A DNA stretch of 64,000 bases, from the NCBI RefSeq assembly GCF_000745455.1, contig NZ_KN050690.1:84000-147999 (forward strand), in the 5' to 3' direction. The stretch is from Mesoaciditoga lauensis cd-1655R = DSM 25116 (lineage in GTDB: Bacteria > Thermotogota > Thermotogae > Mesoaciditogales > Mesoaciditogaceae). Below the pieces are notes generated by a model. That model searched no databases, was not told the origin of the DNA, and was given only the letters and a program-made list of their open reading frames with translations. Position 1 is the stretch's first letter. Every line of letters starts with the position of its first letter. The position numbers and the translations under genes were made by a program. Below are positions 60,851 to 64,000 of this stretch, one piece after another.

Positions 60851-61216
60851 TTAGATTTTTCTTTTCAAAGAAACTATGAATGAATTTAGCTGTCTTGACA
60901 ACGATTCACACTTTTCTTCAAGCACATCCAATTTTTCCTTATTTATAAGTCCGATTTCAGAACATATCTCTAACTGCGTGATGACTTCATATAAAGATCC
61001 TCTTGCTTGATTCATAAAATGAGAAAAATCCTTTTTTGTTCCTCTTCCAGAACCTTCAGCAATGTTAGATGGTATTGATACCACGGCTCTTTGTAATTGA
61101 GATGAAAGACCGTATTTTTCACTTTCTGGGAAATTCTTGGTTATTTCGTATATTTCTTTAACCAAATTCATTCCTTCTTGCCAAACCCTTAATTTTTTGA
61201 ATCTTGGTTCACTCAT
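60851..61216 (-). CDS. Four-helix-bundle (S23/IVS-type) protein
   Basis: A 121-residue protein of the family named for proteins found in 23S rRNA intervening sequences, which is also related to the Avd protein of diversity-generating retroelements. The pattern FKKLRVWQEGMNLVKEIYEI, FPESEKYGLSSQLQRAVVSI, then PSNIAEGSGRGTKKDFSHFM is diagnostic. Four amphipathic helices are expected, with basic surface, so nucleic acid binding is likely. It sits between rfbA and rfbC with family C repeats on both sides and has no obvious link to rhamnose. AGGGA precedes the ATG. Confidence 0.93.
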   Translation of the reverse strand: MSEPRFKKLRVWQEGMNLVKEIYEITKNFPESEKYGLSSQLQRAVVSIPSNIAEGSGRGTKKDFSHFMNQARGSLYEVITQLEICSEIGLINKEKLDVLEEKCESLSRQLNSFIVSLKRKI

Positions 61217-61244
61217 TTAGATTCCCTTCTCTTAAACTTTAAGC

Positions 61245-61453
61245 TCCTTGCTCATGGTTCGTAGATTGTAGTTTTACGCTTTGCACTTTCTACCTGCCAC
61301 GTGCCACCTGCCATCTTGGCTCGTAGCTTGTAGTTTGATACTATGTACTTTCTACGCGCCACGTACTACTTGCCACTGGCTATGTACTAACATTTACCCT
61401 CCACGTGCTACCTCCCACTTGCCATGTACTAACATCCACTACGCACCAACCTG
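61245..61453. repeat. Family C tandem repeat
   Basis: Three or more units: GTAGATTGTAGTTTTACGC, CTTTCTACCTGCCACGTGCC; then GGCTCGTAGCTTGTAGTTTG, CTATGTACTTTCTACGCGCC; then shorter words such as CCACTTGCCATGTACTAACA, repeated with small changes. Confidence 0.8.
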
Positions 61454-62323
61454 CTACTTGCCATTAGCCAATTCTTTAAGGTATTTCCCATACTCCGTTT
61501 TCTCCAACGGTTTTGCAAGTTCTAATAATTGTGCTTTATCTATATATCCAAGTCTGTAAGCGATTTCTTCTATACAGGATATGTAAAAGCCTTGTCTCTT
61601 TTGAATAGTGGCTACAAAGTTTGAAGCTTCTAACAAACCATCGTGTGTTCCTGTATCAAGCCATGCAAAGCCTCTTCCAAAAGGTATTACTTTTAATTTT
61701 CCTATTTTCAAATACTCTTTATTCACATCTGTTATTTCAAGTTCCCCTCTGGCAGATGGTTTCAAATTCTTCGCAATTTCAACTACATGGTTATCATAGA
61801 AATACAAACCAGGAATGGCATAGTTGGACTTTGGATGTTCTGGCTTTTCTTCCAAAGAAAGCACATTTCCTTTTTCATCGAATTCTACAACTCCATAAGC
61901 ACCTGGATCTTTAACGTAATATCCAAAAATAACAGCTCCTTCTTTTAAAGAAGCGGCCTCTCTCAAAATTTCTGTGAACCTTTGACCAAAAAACACGTTA
62001 TCTCCAAGTATGAGAGCAACTTTATCTTTTCCTATAAAATCTTCTCCCACAACGAAAGCGTCTGCGATACCTTTTGGCTTTTCTTGAGATTTGTATGAAA
62101 AGGACATTCCTATTTGTTTCCCATCTCCAAGTAAGTTTTTAAATAAATCTAAATACTCTGGATTTGAGATGATAAGCACATCTCTAATGCCTGCAAGCAT
62201 GAGAACTGAAAGAGGATAATAAATCATAGGTTTATCGTAAATTGGCAAAAGTTGCTTGCTAATTGATTTTGTTACGGGATAAAGCCTTGTTCCGCTTCCT
62301 CCAGCAAGAATTATGCCTTTCAT
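61454..62323 (-). CDS. rfbA: Glucose-1-phosphate thymidylyltransferase
   Basis: A 289-residue enzyme making dTDP-glucose, first step toward dTDP-rhamnose. [20 protein letters not shown] and [20 protein letters not shown] are the nucleotide-binding signature, [10 protein letters not shown] the metal site, and [20 protein letters not shown] and [24 protein letters not shown] stretches confirm RfbA. GGAGG precedes the ATG. It is first in the order rfbA-[four-helix-bundle]-rfbC-rfbD-rfbB-GT2. Confidence 0.97.
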   Translation of the reverse strand: MKGIILAGGSGTRLYPVTKSISKQLLPIYDKPMIYYPLSVLMLAGIRDVLIISNPEYLDLFKNLLGDGKQIGMSFSYKSQEKPKGIADAFVVGEDFIGKDKVALILGDNVFFGQRFTEILREAASLKEGAVIFGYYVKDPGAYGVVEFDEKGNVLSLEEKPEHPKSNYAIPGLYFYDNHVVEIAKNLKPSARGELEITDVNKEYLKIGKLKVIPFGRGFAWLDTGTHDGLLEASNFVATIQKRQGFYISCIEEIAYRLGYIDKAQLLELAKPLEKTEYGKYLKELANGK

Positions 62324-62370
62324 TTTATGCCTCCTTGACTTGAGATTTGGTTATGTCAAGAATTTGCTGT

Positions 62371-63636
62371 AAAATTATTCCTGTATCCTTAAAAGCTGAA
62401 ACAGCCTTGTTTTTTTTCAGTTTAAACAGTCATTTCTTCAAATTCTTCCTCACTTTCCATTATCTTCTGCCTGTGAGCCATTCTTCGTTTTGGTCAAGTA
62501 GAACTGAGCCTAACAATCTAATGAGGGATTCAACACTTGGAAACGCACCAACTACCCTTTCTCTTCTTTTTAATTCCCTGTTCAACCTTTCAAGTACATT
62601 CGTCGTTCTTATCCTTCGCCAATGTGATTTTGGAAATCCGTGATAATTAAACAGGTTATATCTGTATTTCTCAACACTCCTCACCGCTTTGTCAAGTCCT
62701 GCTTTTTTGAGTTCCTCAATTAATTCTTCCAGCTTGGCTTCATCTTCACTTTTAAGCGCTTCTTTCACTTTGGTTGTAACCCACTTTATCTTTTTCTTTT
62801 GCGTTTTGGAAAGTATTATCCTTATGAAATGTACGTGGCACATCTGCCAGTATGAACCTAAGAAACTCTTTTTCACAGCACTTCTTATTCCACTATGACC
62901 ATCTGAGATTACAAGCTTTACTCCCCTCAATCCACGTCCCTTCCTCTCTTCAAAGAAATCTATCCAGAATGCTTCTGATTCACTCATCGCTACTTTTATC
63001 CCAAGTGCACGCCTGTATCCATCTTCATCTACCCCCACAGCCACAAAGACAGCTTGCGTGGAATAATGACCATGCTCTCTTATCTTGAAATAAGTCGCAT
63101 CTATGAAGAGATATCTTATCTCTTTTTCTATGGGTGCCTTTAGAAATGCTTCGACTTCCCTGTCCAATTCTTTGGCTATATTTGATACACTCATGGCTGA
63201 AAGCTCTTCAATACCAAGATGAGATACAATCTCTTTTATCTTTCTCGTGGATACACCTTAAACGTACGATTCAGCTATGGCATTCCTTGTCGCTCTCTCA
63301 ACTCTCGAATATCTGTCAAAGACCAATGTCTCAAAAGGAAACTCCCTTATTTGTGGCTTCTTTAATTCAACCTTTCCATATCTCGTTTTCAAAGAACGTG
63401 TTCTATAGTCATTTCTATGTGCTCTCCTTGAATCGCTCCTTTCATATTCATCCGCTCCAACTTGCATATTCACTTCTTCTTTCATAACGGCGTTGAAAAA
63501 AGCTGAAATGAGATTTTTCATGGCTTCCTTGTCATCTTCCAAATATTGAAGTGTAATATCCTCGAGTTTCATATTCCTGTATCCCTCCATTCTTTTGAAT
63601 TGGTGGTTCTTAAGAATAGGATACAGGAACTTTTTT
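62371..63636 (-). mobile_element. IS256-type insertion sequence (inactive)
   Basis: An element of about 1.27 kb with inverted ends sharing TTCCTGTATCC (62378-62388 and, reversed, 63619-63629), inside partly matching A-rich ends. It holds one broken transposase. I could not define a target duplication. Confidence 0.75.
62460..63572 (-). pseudogene. IS256-family (mutator-type) transposase with an internal stop
   Basis: The transposase would start MKLEDITLQYLEDDKEAM at 63572 and end at 62460, about 370 residues. A TAA at 63258-63260 interrupts it after AIAESYV; the frame then continues with GVSTRKIKEIVSHLGIEELS. The family normally has YVQGVSTRKI here, so a CAA or CAG codon changed to TAA. The DDE parts are all intact: LFIDATYFKIRE, VISDGHSGIRSA, CHVHFIR and NVLERLNRELKRR. 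The break makes this copy non-autonomous. Confidence 0.9.
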
Positions 63637-63740
63637 CCTTTTTCAACCCTTTTTCTTTCCTTTTTACACCAATTATTAGACTTTATTCTCAATAACAATG
63701 GAGCATAAATTGATAACATCTTTCCCTTTTTCTCTTTATC

Positions 63741-64000
63741 TCAAGAAGAGAAAGAATAGTCTAATCTGAGATTATGTAATCCGCACGCAATTTCCATGAC
63801 CATATCTTCGAATCCCTTCTTGTGATTCCGGTATACATCCCTGACTATGTGGAATACTTTTGCCCCTCCTATGGCGTGTTCTATTCTCACACGAATGCTT
63901 GAAATGAGTTTGTTTTTCCTTTTATCTTCTGGTGTCAGTTTTTTACCTCTAGGCTTTTTCTTCGGTTGATATGTTTTGACGTTGTCGGGTTCATATCCTT
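63741..64000 (-). CDS. DDE transposase C-terminus (IS5/DDE_Tnp_4-like), cut by window edge
   Basis: An open frame enters from the right edge and ends at a TGA at 63741-63743. Its last 85 residues read KKKPRGKKLTPEDKRKNKLI, SSIRVRIEHAIGGAKVFHIV, RDVYRNHKKGFEDMVMEIAC, then GLHNLRLDYSFSS. The RVRIEHAIGGAKVF core with the catalytic Glu is typical of IS5-related DDE_Tnp_4 transposases. Only the C-terminal part is visible, so intactness is unknown. It abuts the dead IS256-type element. Confidence 0.72.
   Translation of the reverse strand, partial: GYEPDNVKTYQPKKKPRGKKLTPEDKRKNKLISSIRVRIEHAIGGAKVFHIVRDVYRNHKKGFEDMVMEIACGLHNLRLDYSFSS

Noticed and set aside
58988..61453. Diversity-generating retroelement suggested by the Avd-like protein
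   Set aside because: No reverse transcriptase and no template/variable repeat pair is in the window; the protein fits the stand-alone S23-type group.
61281..61559. A 92-residue plus-strand frame upstream of the rfbA end
   Set aside because: It is a translation of the family C tandem repeat that then runs antisense into rfbA.

Overview
The window looks like the chromosome of an anaerobic bacterium, most likely a member of the Thermotogae (inference from gene content and family style, not from a marker gene). The clues are a short thermophile-type adenosylhomocysteinase, an oxygen-defence operon typical of anaerobes (rubrerythrin, ferritin, superoxide reductase, FprA, peroxiredoxin under a Fur/PerR-type regulator), an Mbh/Mrp-like cation antiporter module, the two-protein form of glycine decarboxylase, adenosylcobalamin-dependent lysine 5,6-aminomutase, a flagellin behind a textbook sigma-28 promoter, and pilin genes. 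Two tRNA genes (Asn-GUU, Gly-CCC) are present; there is no rRNA or CRISPR array.

Layout. 0.6-5.1 kb: threonine aldolase and D-aminopeptidase (coupled), tRNA-Asn, a pair of unknown genes, adenosylhomocysteinase. 5.9-11.4 kb: an MBL-fold hydrolase, tRNA-Gly and the six-gene oxygen-defence operon. 12.1-19 kb: a class II amidotransferase, a DUF2007 protein, gcvT-gcvH-gcvPA-gcvPB and a MutS-like ATPase. 19.1-22.1 kb: a pilin operon. 22.9-29.8 kb: one long operon udg-hisS-kamD-kamE-binding protein-GGDEF. 31.1-36 kb: an ArsR-regulated zinc-type exporter and a six-gene Mrp/Mbh antiporter. 36.6-41.4 kb: a DUF559 nuclease inside repeats, an O-antigen-ligase-like protein, flagellin. 42-50.7 kb: an accessory region with an Rpn-like nuclease, transporters, three small toxin-antitoxin pairs and a DUF234 ATPase. 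51.2-62.3 kb: surface polysaccharide genes (manC, UDP-sugar enzymes, glycosyltransferases, all four dTDP-rhamnose genes). 62.4-64 kb: a dead IS256-type element and the end of another transposase.

The most unusual property is the load of intergenic repeats, in at least three families. Family A is a modular GC-rich hairpin repeat in about fifteen clusters; its stems vary between copies with compensating changes, and one cluster contains a DUF559 (Vsr-like) nuclease gene exactly at a module junction, with the repeat supplying the gene's ribosome-binding site and last codons. Family B is a fold-back, MITE-like element of about 340-460 bp with terminal inverted repeats. Family C is a degenerate tandem repeat between the rhamnose genes that encloses a four-helix-bundle (S23-like) gene. 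Families A and C look like two independent cases of a small protein gene living inside its own repeat family, reminiscent of REP/RAYT systems. This pairing is the best candidate here for a poorly described biological system.

All calls were made by reading the sequence; no database search was run. Boundaries of repeats are approximate.
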